The notes under the pieces are model-generated. The model did no database searches, was not told the origin of the DNA, and saw only the letters and a program-made list of their open reading frames with translations. From Hyphomonadaceae bacterium (GTDB lineage Bacteria; Pseudomonadota; Alphaproteobacteria; Caulobacterales; Aquidulcibacteraceae): 64,000 nt of DNA. This document shows positions 32,998 to 41,977 of the stretch, one piece after another; positions within the stretch are counted from its first letter, which is position 1, and each line of letters opens with the position of its first letter. Both the position numbers and the translations under genes were made by a program. Where the stretch lies: assembly GCA_016791385.1 (NCBI GenBank), contig JAEUMR010000022.1:1-64000 (forward strand). The letters run 5' to 3'.

Positions 32998-34533
32998 ATG
33001 CATGCGCATGAGCCTCTCTTGGCTGACGTCATCAGTCTCAACGGCCGCTGGCGCGGCGGTTCCTTGGCGCTTGTCACTGAGACCGAGCAACTCAATTGGC
33101 GCACGCTCGATGCGCGGGCCAATCAGGTCGCGAACGGGCTGATCGACGCCGGTTGCGGCAAGGGCGAGCGCGTTGGCATCGTTATGGCCAATGGCGCGCC
33201 GATGGTCGAGGTGATGCTCGGCGCCATCAAAGCCGGCGCCATCGTTACACCGCTCAATACCTCGATCGCCGACGAGGCGATCGCGGCGATGCTCGACGAT
33301 GCAGGCGTCAAGGCGCTGTTCGCGACGTTCGGCTACGCGGGCCGGGTCAGCGGCATGGCGGGGTGCGCAACGCTGCGCGTTTGCGCAGGTGAGGCGAGCG
33401 GCTGGATCGACTACGCGGGGTGGCGCGACGCCCAGAGTGACGCCGAGCCGAACGTCGACATTGCGCCCGGCGACGTCTGCAACATCATCTACTCTTCAGG
33501 CACGACCGGCCTGCCTAAGGGCATCGTCCATACGCATGCGTGTCGTTTCAATACCGCGCACGATTTCGCGCACACGCTGCGCTATCATTGCGGCGCGCGC
33601 ACGCTGATCGTCACGGGGCTGTTTTCGAACATCTCTTGGGCCAGCATGCTGCCCACCGTTCTGAACGGGGGCACGCTGTTTGTGCGGGCGGGGTTCGATC
33701 CACATGATGTGCTGGAGACGATCGAGCGCGAGCGCATTACGCACATCTCGATGGTGCCGGTGCAATATCAGCGTTTGCTTGAGCACCCCGATTTCGAGCG
33801 TTTCGACCGCTCCAGCATGCAGGCGATGATGTGCTGCGGCGCGCCGCTGCCGATCGCGGTCAAAGAGCGCGTGTTCGAAACCTTCCGCTGCGGCCTGATC
33901 GAACTCTATGGCTCGACCGAGGGCATCATCACGACACTGGCGCCGGAAGAAGCGCCGGGAAGAATGGCCTCGGTCGGCAAGCCGCTGCCGGGCGAGGACA
34001 TCGCCATCCTCAGCGACGACAACCGCGTCCTGCCGTGCGGCGAGACGGGCGAGGTAATCGGGCTCAGCCGCATCGTTATGCAGGGCTACTGGAACAAGCC
34101 CGAGGCGACGGCGGAAGCGATGTGGATCGACGAGCGTGGCCGCGCGTGGCTGCGTTCGGGCGATATCGGCCGCATCGACGAGGAGGGTTACCTCTTCATC
34201 ACCGACCGCAAGAAGGACATGATCATCTCCGGCGGTCAGAACATCTATCCCGCCGATCTCGAAGCTGTATTGATGCGCCATCCGGCCGTGGCGGATTGCG
34301 CCGTGTTCGGTATTCCCAGCGAAAAATGGGGTGAGACGCCGTTGGCGATCGTGGTGCTACGCGAGGGTGCGTGCGCGAAGGGCGATGATGTCCGCAGCTG
34401 GGCCAATTCCCTGCTCGGCAAGCAGCAGCGCATCCATGCGGTGGAGCTGCGGGACTCGCTTCCGCGCAACGCCAATGGCAAATTGTTGAAGCGCGAGCTG
34501 CGCGCGCCGTATTGGCCGGGGAAGCAGGCATGA
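32998..34533 (+). CDS. AMP-dependent acyl-CoA synthetase / CoA ligase
   Basis: The protein has 511 residues with the ANL-superfamily motifs in order: the P-loop IIYSSGTTGLPKGIVHTH, YGSTEG, the hinge SGDIGRIDEEGYLFITDRKKDMIISGGQNIYP, and the catalytic Lys in the C-terminal NANGKLLKREL. It activates a carboxylic acid to its CoA thioester via an acyl-adenylate. The size fits medium-chain, aromatic or terpenoid acid ligases; the substrate is not evident. Its stop overlaps the hydrolase start (ATGA), and the two probably convert an ester or related compound imported by the receptor. Confidence 0.92.
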   Translation: MHAHEPLLADVISLNGRWRGGSLALVTETEQLNWRTLDARANQVANGLIDAGCGKGERVGIVMANGAPMVEVMLGAIKAGAIVTPLNTSIADEAIAAMLDDAGVKALFATFGYAGRVSGMAGCATLRVCAGEASGWIDYAGWRDAQSDAEPNVDIAPGDVCNIIYSSGTTGLPKGIVHTHACRFNTAHDFAHTLRYHCGARTLIVTGLFSNISWASMLPTVLNGGTLFVRAGFDPHDVLETIERERITHISMVPVQYQRLLEHPDFERFDRSSMQAMMCCGAPLPIAVKERVFETFRCGLIELYGSTEGIITTLAPEEAPGRMASVGKPLPGEDIAILSDDNRVLPCGETGEVIGLSRIVMQGYWNKPEATAEAMWIDERGRAWLRSGDIGRIDEEGYLFITDRKKDMIISGGQNIYPADLEAVLMRHPAVADCAVFGIPSEKWGETPLAIVVLREGACAKGDDVRSWANSLLGKQQRIHAVELRDSLPRNANGKLLKRELRAPYWPGKQA

Positions 34534-35396
34534 CGGGATTTGTCGAGACCTTGTTCGCAACCGCCGACGGCCCGCGCCTCGAGGTGCGGGATTATGCGCC
34601 GGCAGGCGCGGTTTCGGGCGCGCCAGTGCTGTGCCTGCACGGATTGACGCGCAATGTGCGCGACTTCGACGAGCTTGCGCCGCGTATCGCCGGGCTCGGG
34701 CGGCGGGTGATCGTGGCGTCGCAGCGCGGCCGCGGCGGTTCGGACCGCGATCCGATGCCGGCCCGCTACAATCCGGCGATCTATGCCGGCGACATGCTGG
34801 CGCTGCTCGATCAGCTTAGCGTCGAGCGAGCGGTGTATGTCGGCACATCGATGGGCGGGCTGATGACGATGATCACCGCCGCGATCGCGCCGCAGCGCAT
34901 CGCGGCGGCGGTGCTGAACGACATTGGTCCGGAGATCGACCCGGCCGGCCTGGCGCGCATTCAGAGTTATGTCGGCAAGACCAAGCCGGTTGAGACTTGG
35001 GCCGATGCAATCGCATCGACGCGCATACTGCAGAGCGTCGCGTTTCCGAAGGAAACCAGCGACGCATTTTGGGAGGCATTCGCCCGCCGCGCCTACCGTG
35101 AGGAGCCGGATGGGCGGGTCGTGCTGGATTACGATCCCGCGATCGCCCAAGCGTTCCAGCCCGCGCCGGACGCGCCGGCGGCCGATCTGTGGCCCTTGTT
35201 CGAGGCGTTGAAGCCTGTGCCGGTATTGCTCGTTCGCGGCGGCATCAGCGATCTGCTGAGCGCAGCGACGGTCGAGGAGATGCGCCGCCGCAAGCCGGAC
35301 CTCAAAGCAGTGAGCGTGCCCGATGTCGGACACGCTCCCTACATGACTGAGCCTGCCGCCTGGGCGGCGATCGAGGATTTCCTGCGCAGCCTTTAG
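34530..35396 (+). CDS. Alpha/beta hydrolase
   Basis: The protein has 288 residues from the ATG at 34530, which overlaps the ligase stop. LCLHGLTRNVRDFDELAPRI forms the oxyanion region, the nucleophile Ser is in VGTSMGGLMTM, and the catalytic His in VPDVGHAPYM near the C-terminus; an Asp in RGGISDLLS completes the triad. It is probably an esterase, lactonase or C-C hydrolase acting before or after the ligase. It overlaps the convergent fixK gene by 4 bp. Confidence 0.9.
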   Translation: MTGFVETLFATADGPRLEVRDYAPAGAVSGAPVLCLHGLTRNVRDFDELAPRIAGLGRRVIVASQRGRGGSDRDPMPARYNPAIYAGDMLALLDQLSVERAVYVGTSMGGLMTMITAAIAPQRIAAAVLNDIGPEIDPAGLARIQSYVGKTKPVETWADAIASTRILQSVAFPKETSDAFWEAFARRAYREEPDGRVVLDYDPAIAQAFQPAPDAPAADLWPLFEALKPVPVLLVRGGISDLLSAATVEEMRRRKPDLKAVSVPDVGHAPYMTEPAAWAAIEDFLRSL

Positions 35397-36061
35397 GCTG
35401 CCTGCAGCTGCTCCAGCGCCGAGCGGCTACGCACCACGACGTGGCGTGAAGTCGGCAAAGCGATGGCGTGGTCGCGTTCCATTTGCGTGAAGGCGCGCGA
35501 GACGGTCTCGATCGTCAGCGCCAGATAATCGGCGATGTCGGCGCGCGACATCGGCAGGTCGAGTTCTTTGTCGGTGCGATTGCGCTCGGCGAGGCTGAGC
35601 AAGAAAGCGGCGACCCGCTCGCCAGCCCCTTTGCGGCCCAGCACGAGGGCATGTTCGCGCGCGTCATGAAGTTCGTCGCTGGCCAGCTGCAACAGCGCGC
35701 GGGCGACATCGAGGCTTTCGGTGGCCGCCTTTTCGATCAAGGAGCGGCGCACTAGCACCAGTTCGCAATCGGCAATAGCCTCGGCGCTGAAGCCGTGCGC
35801 GGCGCCGAGCTCGAAACCGAAGAGGTCGCCCGGGAGATGGAAGGCGACGATCTGGCGGCGGCCGTCGCTGGTGAAGCGGATCGTACGGACCGCTCCGGAA
35901 ACGACCCGGTAGACGTGGTTCACAGGCTCGCTTTCGCCGAAAACCTCTTCGTTGCGGGCAAAGCGCATGCGCGTGCCCGGAAACGCCTTGGGGCCGATGC
36001 TGATCGCGTCGTCGTGGCGGGAAACAGGGCCGCCGCACAGTTCAGTTTGAAGGTCACGCAT
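35393..36061 (-). CDS. fixK: Crp/Fnr-family regulator, FixK type
   Basis: The protein has 222 residues. It has an N-terminal cyclic-nucleotide-like beta-roll (VNHVYRVVSGAVRTIRFTSDGRRQIVAFHLPGDLFGFE) and a C-terminal winged helix (MSRADIADYLALTIETVSRAFTQME). Only two scattered cysteines occur, so it cannot hold the four-Cys iron-sulfur cluster of Fnr; this fits FixK, which is controlled through FixLJ. It is divergent from fixL. GAGGAG 8 bases before the ATG lies inside a hairpin. Target sites of the form TTG[A/C]-N6-[T/G]CAA occur at 38377 and 39432. Confidence 0.82.
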   Translation of the reverse strand: MRDLQTELCGGPVSRHDDAISIGPKAFPGTRMRFARNEEVFGESEPVNHVYRVVSGAVRTIRFTSDGRRQIVAFHLPGDLFGFELGAAHGFSAEAIADCELVLVRRSLIEKAATESLDVARALLQLASDELHDAREHALVLGRKGAGERVAAFLLSLAERNRTDKELDLPMSRADIADYLALTIETVSRAFTQMERDHAIALPTSRHVVVRSRSALEQLQAA

Positions 36062-36069
36062 CGCTCGCT

Positions 36070-36086
36070 CTCCTCAGGTTGAGGAG
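36070..36086 (-). promoter_or_regulatory. Hairpin covering the fixK ribosome-binding site
   Basis: CTCCTCA (36070-36076) and TGAGGAG (36080-36086) are perfect 7-bp arms with a 3-base loop. On the fixK mRNA the proximal arm contains the GAGGAG Shine-Dalgarno sequence, so the folded leader would hide it from the ribosome. Confidence 0.4.
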
Positions 36087-36129
36087 AGGAGTACGTGAGG
36101 CCGGGGGCGCGAGAAATTCGGGATGAACG

Positions 36130-36148
36130 CTTAGGGGGTTTCCCGTAG
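36130..36148. promoter_or_regulatory. Possible FixJ-binding site in the fixK-fixL spacer
   Basis: CTTAGGGGGTTTCCCGTAG shares the TTA...GTTTCCC pattern that I recall from rhizobial FixJ sites at fixK promoters. It is placed between divergent fixK and fixL. The match is partial and rests on memory. Confidence 0.3.
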
Positions 36149-36248
36149 TCTGCCCCTGAAATAATCTACGCCAATTACGGTCCGCCGTTCTGATCCTGCT
36201 CAATTGGTCGTATTGGCCGCAGGGGGCGCTCCAGCCTACAAGCGCGGG

Positions 36249-37760
36249 GTGAACGAGGCCTCGATCAACCCTGCCCCGGGCGGCGCCCAGGAGACGCTGG
36301 CGGCGCTGGTGCGGCGGCTGCTGCGCGAGCGCGACGCCAATATCTACCTGGCGACCATCGCCGCCTGCATCGTCGTGGGTCTCATCAATGTGGGCTTGCG
36401 GGCCTTGGCCCCCGACACGTCCGTGTACATGGTCTATGTGCCCGTTGTGGTTGCGGCGGCCCTACTCGGCGGCTTCTGGCCGGGCTTGCTGGCGACCGTT
36501 TTTGGGCTCCTCGTATCAATGTCGCTCGACCCGTCGGGGTTGGCGACGCCCTGGGTGTTCACAGCGATTTCCGTGGCGGCGTCTTTCGGCGGCGACTGGG
36601 CCTACCGGGCGCGCCGGCGCGGAGACGAGGCCGCGCGCGTATTGGCCGAGCGCGAGGCGCATTTGCGCTCGATTTTCGACAGCGCCCCGGACGCCATGAT
36701 CGTCGTCGACGAGCGCGGCGTCATTCAAACATACAGCGCTGCGGCGCAGCGCATGTTTGGCTGGACCGCCGCCGAGATTTTGGGGCGCAACGTCTCGACG
36801 CTGATGCCTAAACCTTACCGGACCGAGCACGACGCCTACATGCAGCGCTATCTCGACACCGGCGAGAAGCGCATCATCGGCATCGGCCGCATCGTCGTCG
36901 GCGAACGCAAGGATGGCTCCACGTTCCCGCTGGAACTCGCCGTCGGCGAGTTGCGCTCGCCGCAGGCGCGCTACTTCACCGGCTTCGTGCGCGATCTGAC
37001 TGAGCGCCAGCAGGCGGAAGACCGGCTGCAGGAATTGCAGGCGGAGCTGGTGCATATCTCGCGCGTGAGCGCGATGGGCGAGATGGCCTCGTCACTGGCG
37101 CACGAGCTGAACCAGCCGCTGAGCGCGGTGGCGAACTACATGAATGGCGCGCGCCGCCTGTTGGGACAGGCCGGCGATGCCGACAAGCGCGTGCTCGATG
37201 CGATCACCAAAGCCGGCGAGCAGACGCTGCGCGCCGGGGACATCATTCGCCGCCTGCGCGACTTCCTCGCTCGCGGCGAAGGCGAACGCACGATCGAGCC
37301 GCTGACCAAGCTGGTGCAAGAGGCGTGCGCGCTGGCGCTGGTCGGCGCGCGCGACCAGTCCGTCCGAGTGCAATACCGCTTGTCGGCGACGCCGATGCTG
37401 GTCCTGGTCGACCGCGTGCAAATCCAACAGGTCATTCTCAATTTCGTGCGCAACGCGATGGACGCGATGGAGGGCCAGCCGCGGCGCGAGCTCACCGTCG
37501 CGACCGAGGCGGGCCCAGGTGATATGGCGCTGGTGAGCGTCATCGATACCGGGCCAGGGCTCGACCCCAGCGTGGCTGAGCGCCTGTTCCAACCTTTTGT
37601 CACCACCAAGGCGCAGGGCATGGGCGTCGGCCTGTCGATCTCACGCACAATCGTGGAAGCCCATGGCGGGCGAATCTGGACCGAAGCTAACCCAGGCGGC
37701 GGCGCCATCTTCCACTTCACCGTGCCACTCGCTACGCCTGACGCCGAGACCGATGAATGA
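36249..37760 (+). CDS. fixL: Haem-PAS oxygen-sensing histidine kinase FixL
   Basis: The protein has 503 residues from the GTG at 36249; a TTG at 36204 is also in frame and the ribosome site does not decide. Membrane segments cover residues 32-110. The PAS domain matches haem-binding Fix[21 protein letters not shown] with His194 as proximal haem ligand, and Arg214 in IIGIGR, exactly 20 residues later as in Bradyrhizobium FixL (His200/Arg220). The kinase has the phosphorylated His285 in [23 protein letters not shown] and [17 protein letters not shown]. Without oxygen it should phosphorylate FixJ. It overlaps fixJ by 4 bp. Confidence 0.92.
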   Translation: MNEASINPAPGGAQETLAALVRRLLRERDANIYLATIAACIVVGLINVGLRALAPDTSVYMVYVPVVVAAALLGGFWPGLLATVFGLLVSMSLDPSGLATPWVFTAISVAASFGGDWAYRARRRGDEAARVLAEREAHLRSIFDSAPDAMIVVDERGVIQTYSAAAQRMFGWTAAEILGRNVSTLMPKPYRTEHDAYMQRYLDTGEKRIIGIGRIVVGERKDGSTFPLELAVGELRSPQARYFTGFVRDLTERQQAEDRLQELQAELVHISRVSAMGEMASSLAHELNQPLSAVANYMNGARRLLGQAGDADKRVLDAITKAGEQTLRAGDIIRRLRDFLARGEGERTIEPLTKLVQEACALALVGARDQSVRVQYRLSATPMLVLVDRVQIQQVILNFVRNAMDAMEGQPRRELTVATEAGPGDMALVSVIDTGPGLDPSVAERLFQPFVTTKAQGMGVGLSISRTIVEAHGGRIWTEANPGGGAIFHFTVPLATPDAETDE

Positions 37761-38371
37761 ATGACGCTGGCGATACCGTGCATGTCGTCGACGACGACGC
37801 GGCGATCCGTGAGTCGCTGAGCTTTCTGCTCGACACTGCGGGGCTGAAGGCGTGCCTCTATGAGTCCGGGCACGCGCTGCTCGCGCGCACTGGGGCGCTT
37901 GAGCCGGGCTGCATCATCACCGATGTTCGCATGCCGGAGATGAACGGCCTGGAACTGGTGGAGCGGCTCAAGGAAAGCGGTGTTCGCTTGCCTGTGATCG
38001 TGCTGACCGGACATGCGGACGTCGCCATGGCGGTCGAGGCGATGAAGGCGGGCGTCATCGAGTTTCTCGAAAAGCCCTTTTCCGACGACGCGCTGCTGCG
38101 GGCGGTCGACACTGCGATGGCGGTCGGCAAGCAAGCGCAGGGGCGTGATGCCGAGCGCGCAGAATTGCAGCGGCGTCTGGCCGAATTGACGGCGCGCGAG
38201 CGGGAAGTCTTTGACGCCATCGTCGCCGGCGATTCCAACAAAGCGGCGGGCCTGAAGCTCGGCATCAGCCCGCGTACGGTAGAGATCTATCGCGCCAACG
38301 TGATGACGAAGATGCAGGCGCACAGCCTCTCGGAACTGGTGCGTATGGCGCTCGCGCTCGAGCGCGCCTAG
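37757..38371 (+). CDS. fixJ: Response regulator FixJ
   Basis: The protein has 204 residues. The receiver domain carries the acidic pocket VVDDDAA, phosphorylation site Asp56 in [12 protein letters not shown], Thr in VLTGHADV and Lys in EFLEKPF. The LuxR/FixJ-type helix-turn-helix follows ([43 protein letters not shown]). The start overlaps the fixL stop (ATGA). Phosphorylated FixJ should activate fixK, encoded divergently. Confidence 0.94.
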   Translation: MNDAGDTVHVVDDDAAIRESLSFLLDTAGLKACLYESGHALLARTGALEPGCIITDVRMPEMNGLELVERLKESGVRLPVIVLTGHADVAMAVEAMKAGVIEFLEKPFSDDALLRAVDTAMAVGKQAQGRDAERAELQRRLAELTAREREVFDAIVAGDSNKAAGLKLGISPRTVEIYRANVMTKMQAHSLSELVRMALALERA

Positions 38372-38376
38372 CGCCG

Positions 38377-38390
38377 TTGCGCCAAATCAA
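38377..38390. promoter_or_regulatory. Putative FixK box upstream of the orphan receiver
   Basis: TTGCGCCAAATCAA fits TTG[A/C]-N6-[T/G]CAA, the FixK-type consensus. Its centre is 60 bp before the GTG of the receiver gene, a plausible class II activator position. Confidence 0.5.
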
Positions 38391-38443
38391 GACCGCGGAC
38401 TGGGGATCGGTCATTCTTTCAAGATAGACTGACCGGAGTTCGG

Positions 38444-38815
38444 GTGCTCGACCGCACATCTCCCACTGTCCTGCTTGTTGACGACGACGCGGATTTGCGC
38501 GCCGCGCTTACGTTCCTGTTCGAGACCGAAGGCTATGCCGTACACGCCTTCGCCAGCGCCGAGGCGGCGCTGGAGTCTGATGAATCGAGCGCCGCCTGCC
38601 TGGTGCTCGACCAGCGCTTGCCCGGCCTCTCGGGCCTGGACCTGTTGGAGCGCATGCGCGCTCAAGGGTTTTCCGCGCCCGCAATCCTGATCACGACGCA
38701 TCCATCGGGCCGTGAGCGCGCGCGTGCGCGCGCCGCCAAGGCGCAGGTCCTGGAAAAGCCGCTGCTTGGCGACGAGCTGGCGAAGCTGGTTGGCGGCGCG
38801 TCCAGGGCGGGCTAG
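38444..38815 (+). CDS. Stand-alone receiver-domain protein
   Basis: The protein has 123 residues and is only a receiver domain: LLVDDDADLRAAL, Asp56 in CLVLDQRLPGLSG, ITTHPSG and the conserved Lys in VLEKPL. The start is GTG at 38444 with CCGGAG 5 bases upstream. There is no output domain. It lies after fixJ behind a FixK-like box, so it could act as a phosphate sink or feedback modulator of FixL, comparable in logic to FixT, which is however a different fold. Confidence 0.85.
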   Translation: MLDRTSPTVLLVDDDADLRAALTFLFETEGYAVHAFASAEAALESDESSAACLVLDQRLPGLSGLDLLERMRAQGFSAPAILITTHPSGRERARARAAKAQVLEKPLLGDELAKLVGGASRAG

Positions 38816-39396
38816 GCGCCCTTGATCCCGAGGTCGCGGACTTGGCGCAGCCAGCGCGCTGCCACGTTGGGCTGGCCCGCGCCGCCAAACAGGGTGAGCC
38901 GGACAGGATCGACGCCGGCAAAGCCGAGGACGCTACGCGCGATGCTCTTGACGCCGAAGGCGCCGAACATCAGCCGGTACATGATCGCCGGCATGCCCAT
39001 CGTCGCAATCAGGCGCGCGCTCTTGCCCTTGAGCTTCATCGCCCAGCCGCGCTCTGAGACACGGGCGAGGAAGTTGGCGCGTGCGACCTGTTCCAGGAAC
39101 GCGCGCAGATAGGCGGGCGCGCTGCCAAGCCAGATCGGGAAGATGATGACGATATGCGTCGCCCACTCGATATCAGCGCGCGCGCTTAAGATCGCAGGCG
39201 ATTGTGGCGCTTGATCGAACTCCGCCGCTGTCCGCAAGAACGAAATTTCGGTTTCGGCGAGCGTAATCATGCGGGTCTGGAAACCCGCCTCGTGCGCGCC
39301 TTCGACATAGGCTTGGGCAAGCGCGTGCGTGAGCCGGGCGCGGTCTGGGTCCGGCTGGCCGTCGATCACGAGCACGTGGCGCTCGGCGGTCGTCAT
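38812..39396 (-). CDS. Flavodoxin-fold NAD(P)H:quinone oxidoreductase family protein
   Basis: The protein has 194 residues. The N-terminus HVLVIDGQPDPDRARLTHALAQAYVEGA and the flavin loop VIIFPIWLGSAPAYLRAFLEQV fit the NQO1/KefF/MdaB flavodoxin-like family, which uses FMN or FAD to reduce quinones by two electrons. It overlaps the convergent receiver gene by 4 bp. A FixK-like box lies 42 bp upstream, so it may be induced under low oxygen. Confidence 0.85.
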   Translation of the reverse strand: MTTAERHVLVIDGQPDPDRARLTHALAQAYVEGAHEAGFQTRMITLAETEISFLRTAAEFDQAPQSPAILSARADIEWATHIVIIFPIWLGSAPAYLRAFLEQVARANFLARVSERGWAMKLKGKSARLIATMGMPAIMYRLMFGAFGVKSIARSVLGFAGVDPVRLTLFGGAGQPNVAARWLRQVRDLGIKGA

Positions 39397-39431
39397 GAGA
39401 AAATCACTCTCGCGGTCGCTTGGCGCTTGCC

Positions 39432-39445
39432 TTGCGCTCGCTCAA
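39432..39445. promoter_or_regulatory. Putative FixK box between the quinone reductase and stress protein genes
   Basis: TTGCGCTCGCTCAA fits TTG[A/C]-N6-[T/G]CAA. Its centre is 57 bp before the universal stress protein ATG, close to the 60 bp seen for the box at 38377, and 42 bp before the divergent reductase start. Confidence 0.5.
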
Positions 39446-39495
39446 AGGCTGCAAGTGGCCTGCGTGCGATTTTGAAATTGCGTGGAGTTCCGTAG

Positions 39496-40344
39496 ATGGC
39501 GCTGAAGTCCTTGCTGCTCGCCGCCTCATGCGCTGAGGATGACGCGGCCGTGTTCAATGCTGCAGCTGCGCTAGCGCGCCGGTTCAGCGCGCATGTCGAA
39601 GCCATCCCGGCATTCTCCGATCCGGCGGCGGATTATGTCTCGTATGGCGCGGCCATGCGCCCGGCGAGCGCCCGGACACTTGAGCGGGTGCGCGAGGCGG
39701 AAGCGAGCGAAATGGCGCTGCTGCAGCGACTCGCGAAGGACGCGGTCCAGCGCCAGGGCCTAACGGTCGGCGGCGGCGCCGACATCGTCGTACGCGAGCG
39801 CGCGCTCCAGCCAGCGGCCGCCCTCGCTCACGCGAGCGTTCTAGCCGATCTGGTGCTGTTCGGCGCCGCTTCGGTGCGGAAGGGAGCGGCGCTTGGCGCG
39901 CTGTTCGCGGAGACGCTGCTGACGACGCGCGCGCCGAGCCTTCTTGTTGGCGCCGGCGCGCCGGCCTTCGAACGCATCGCCATCGCATGGGACGGCAGCG
40001 CTCAGGCCGGACGCGCTGTCCGCGCCGCCTTGCCGCTCCTGCAGGCGGCAAAGCACGTTGCGGTGCTCACCAATGTCGACGAGGCGCCGGCAGGCGAACA
40101 AGCGCCGGGCGCCGAGCCGCTGCTGGCGCACCTTGGACGCCATGGTGTGGCGTCGATCGAGACGCGGGCCATCCACGGGGGCGACGTCGCCGCGTCTCTG
40201 CTCAGCGCGGCAGCTGAGGCCAAATGCGATACCTTGGTGGTGGGCGCGTATGGGCGGCCGCGGCTGTACGAGTTAGTGCTCGGCGGCACCACGCGCGCCC
40301 TTGTGCATGCCGCCAATGCGCCGCATCTTCTGATGGCGCACTGA
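39496..40344 (+). CDS. Universal stress protein (tandem UspA domains)
   Basis: The protein has 282 residues with two Usp folds. The first runs from MALKSLLLAASCAEDDAAVFNAAAALARRF; the second begins at FERIAIAWDGSAQAGRAVRAALPLL and ends with DTLVVGAYGRPRLYELVLGGTTRALVHAANAPHLLMAH, carrying the G-x2-G-x9-G-[ST]-like nucleotide-binding region of the family. Such proteins are commonly induced in low oxygen in FixK/Fnr regulons. A second Usp gene follows after 11 bp, and a FixK-like box precedes it. Confidence 0.87.
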   Translation: MALKSLLLAASCAEDDAAVFNAAAALARRFSAHVEAIPAFSDPAADYVSYGAAMRPASARTLERVREAEASEMALLQRLAKDAVQRQGLTVGGGADIVVRERALQPAAALAHASVLADLVLFGAASVRKGAALGALFAETLLTTRAPSLLVGAGAPAFERIAIAWDGSAQAGRAVRAALPLLQAAKHVAVLTNVDEAPAGEQAPGAEPLLAHLGRHGVASIETRAIHGGDVAASLLSAAAEAKCDTLVVGAYGRPRLYELVLGGTTRALVHAANAPHLLMAH

Positions 40345-40355
40345 AGGTTTCGCCG

Positions 40356-41189
40356 ATGGACGTGAAGGACGTACTCGCGATCGTGCTCGACCCGGTTGAG
40401 GACGAGGCCACGATCGCCATGGCCGAATCCATCGTCGCGGCGTCGGAGGCGCGCGCCGCGGCATTGATCGTGTCGATCCAGCTGGGATCTTCGTTCGCCG
40501 AGCCGGCCGCGCTGTCGCGCGTGCTTGAGGATATCGCCAAAGGCCCGAAGGCGGCCGCCGCCGTGACCCGCGAGAAGATCGCCGAGCGTTTGCGCGACAG
40601 CGCCGCCAAGTTCGAGCTACGCGACGTTGTCGCTGAATCGGCGCTGTGGGACCGGGCCGTCATCGCCCATGCGCAACTTTCTGACGTGATTGTTCTGCGC
40701 CGCGCTTCAGAGACTGAGCACACCCGTCGCGCGCTCGCCGAAGCGGTGCTGATGCAGTCCGGCCGGCCGGTGTTGCTAACGCCGCCGGGCTGGAAGCGCG
40801 AGCAATCGTGGGAACGCGTGGTCGTCGCCTGGAACGCCAAGCGCGAAGCGGTGCGCGCGGTCAACGACGCAATGCCGTTCTTGAAGGCGGCCAAGAAGGT
40901 TTCGGTGGTGACGATCGATGCGCTGCCGACGCCATCTGGCCATGGCCAGGCGCCGGGCCGCGATCTCGCCGCTTCGCTGGCGCATCGCGGCGTTGAGGTC
41001 GAGCTGCGCAATGTCGATGGGCTCGGCCGCTCAGAAGCGCGGGCGCTGCTCGACGAAGCGATCGCGGTGAATGCGGGCATGATCGTCATGGGCGGCTATG
41101 GCCACGCGCGCGCGGCGGAATTTGCCTTCGGCGGCGTTACGCGTGAGCTGATGCTGGGCTCGCCGATCCCGCTCTTGCTCTCGCACTAA
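40356..41189 (+). CDS. Universal stress protein (tandem UspA domains), second copy
   Basis: The protein has 277 residues from the ATG at 40356. The C-terminal domain is clear: WERVVVAWNAKREAVRAVNDAMPFLKAAKKVSVVTID and IVMGGYGHARAAEFAFGGVTRELMLGSPIPLLLSH. The N-terminal domain is more diverged. It lies in an operon with the preceding Usp gene and was probably produced by an old duplication. Its role is general stress or low-oxygen survival, by family. Confidence 0.87.
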   Translation: MDVKDVLAIVLDPVEDEATIAMAESIVAASEARAAALIVSIQLGSSFAEPAALSRVLEDIAKGPKAAAAVTREKIAERLRDSAAKFELRDVVAESALWDRAVIAHAQLSDVIVLRRASETEHTRRALAEAVLMQSGRPVLLTPPGWKREQSWERVVVAWNAKREAVRAVNDAMPFLKAAKKVSVVTIDALPTPSGHGQAPGRDLAASLAHRGVEVELRNVDGLGRSEARALLDEAIAVNAGMIVMGGYGHARAAEFAFGGVTRELMLGSPIPLLLSH

Positions 41190-41977
41190 CGCGCGGCCCG
41201 GCGCACGAGCTGGGCCAGCCGTTCACACATGGCCGAATGCGGATCGGTTAGAGGCGCGATCACGGTGAAATGGTTGGCGCCGTCGATTTCCTCATAGCGC
41301 GTCTCGACGCCATCCTCGCCCCAGACGCGCACGATCTCGGCGCTTTGGCGCAGGAATTCGCCCGATTCAGCGCCGCCGACGACGGCGTCGAGCGTTTTAC
41401 CTTCGGGCGCGGGCCAGAACAGGGGGCTGAGCGCGCGCGCTTCTTCGGCGCCGAGCCCGATCTTGTCGTTGATGCTGGTCGCGATCAGCGGTTCGAGTTC
41501 GAACAGGCCTGAGATTGCATATGCGGACGGCACGTGCGCCTCCGTTGCCAGCAGGCAGGCGGCGAGATGGCCTCCGGCCGAATGACCGCTGACGACCACA
41601 GGCGCATTGATCAGGCGCGCAAGCGTGGCGCAGGCCGTGCGGACCTGTTGGACGATGTCGCCAATGAGCACTGCAGGGCACAGATCGTAGCTCGGCACGG
41701 CGACGGTGACGCCAGTCTCGTTCAGTCCGCGCGCGTGGATGCTGTGAAAGCTCTTGTCGGCGGCCTGCCAATAGCCGCCGTGGATGTACATTACCGCCGG
41801 TCCGGAGCCCGCCTCGAAGAGATCGAGGCGGTGGCGCTCGCCCGCGCCGTAAGCGATTTCGCGCGGCGGCTTCGCCACGCGATAGGCAGCGCTATCGCTG
41901 GCCCAGCCGGCCATGATCGCCGCGCTGTCGGGTACCCGCGTGCGATTGTTGTAGGCGGCTTCGAGGTCGCGCTTCAT
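41186..41977 (-). CDS. Alpha/beta hydrolase, kynurenine-formamidase-like
   Basis: The protein has 263 residues from the ATG at 41977, which overlaps the stop of the upstream RAM-domain gene (ATGA). The HGGYW oxyanion motif (VMYIHGGYWQAADKS) is typical of arylformamidases and related esterases, the nucleophile lies in VSGHSAGGHLAA, and the catalytic His in EIDGANHFTVI. It may hydrolyse N-formylkynurenine or a similar amide or ester. No other tryptophan-degradation gene is present, so the substrate is uncertain. Confidence 0.82.
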   Translation of the reverse strand: MKRDLEAAYNNRTRVPDSAAIMAGWASDSAAYRVAKPPREIAYGAGERHRLDLFEAGSGPAVMYIHGGYWQAADKSFHSIHARGLNETGVTVAVPSYDLCPAVLIGDIVQQVRTACATLARLINAPVVVSGHSAGGHLAACLLATEAHVPSAYAISGLFELEPLIATSINDKIGLGAEEARALSPLFWPAPEGKTLDAVVGGAESGEFLRQSAEIVRVWGEDGVETRYEEIDGANHFTVIAPLTDPHSAMCERLAQLVRRAAR

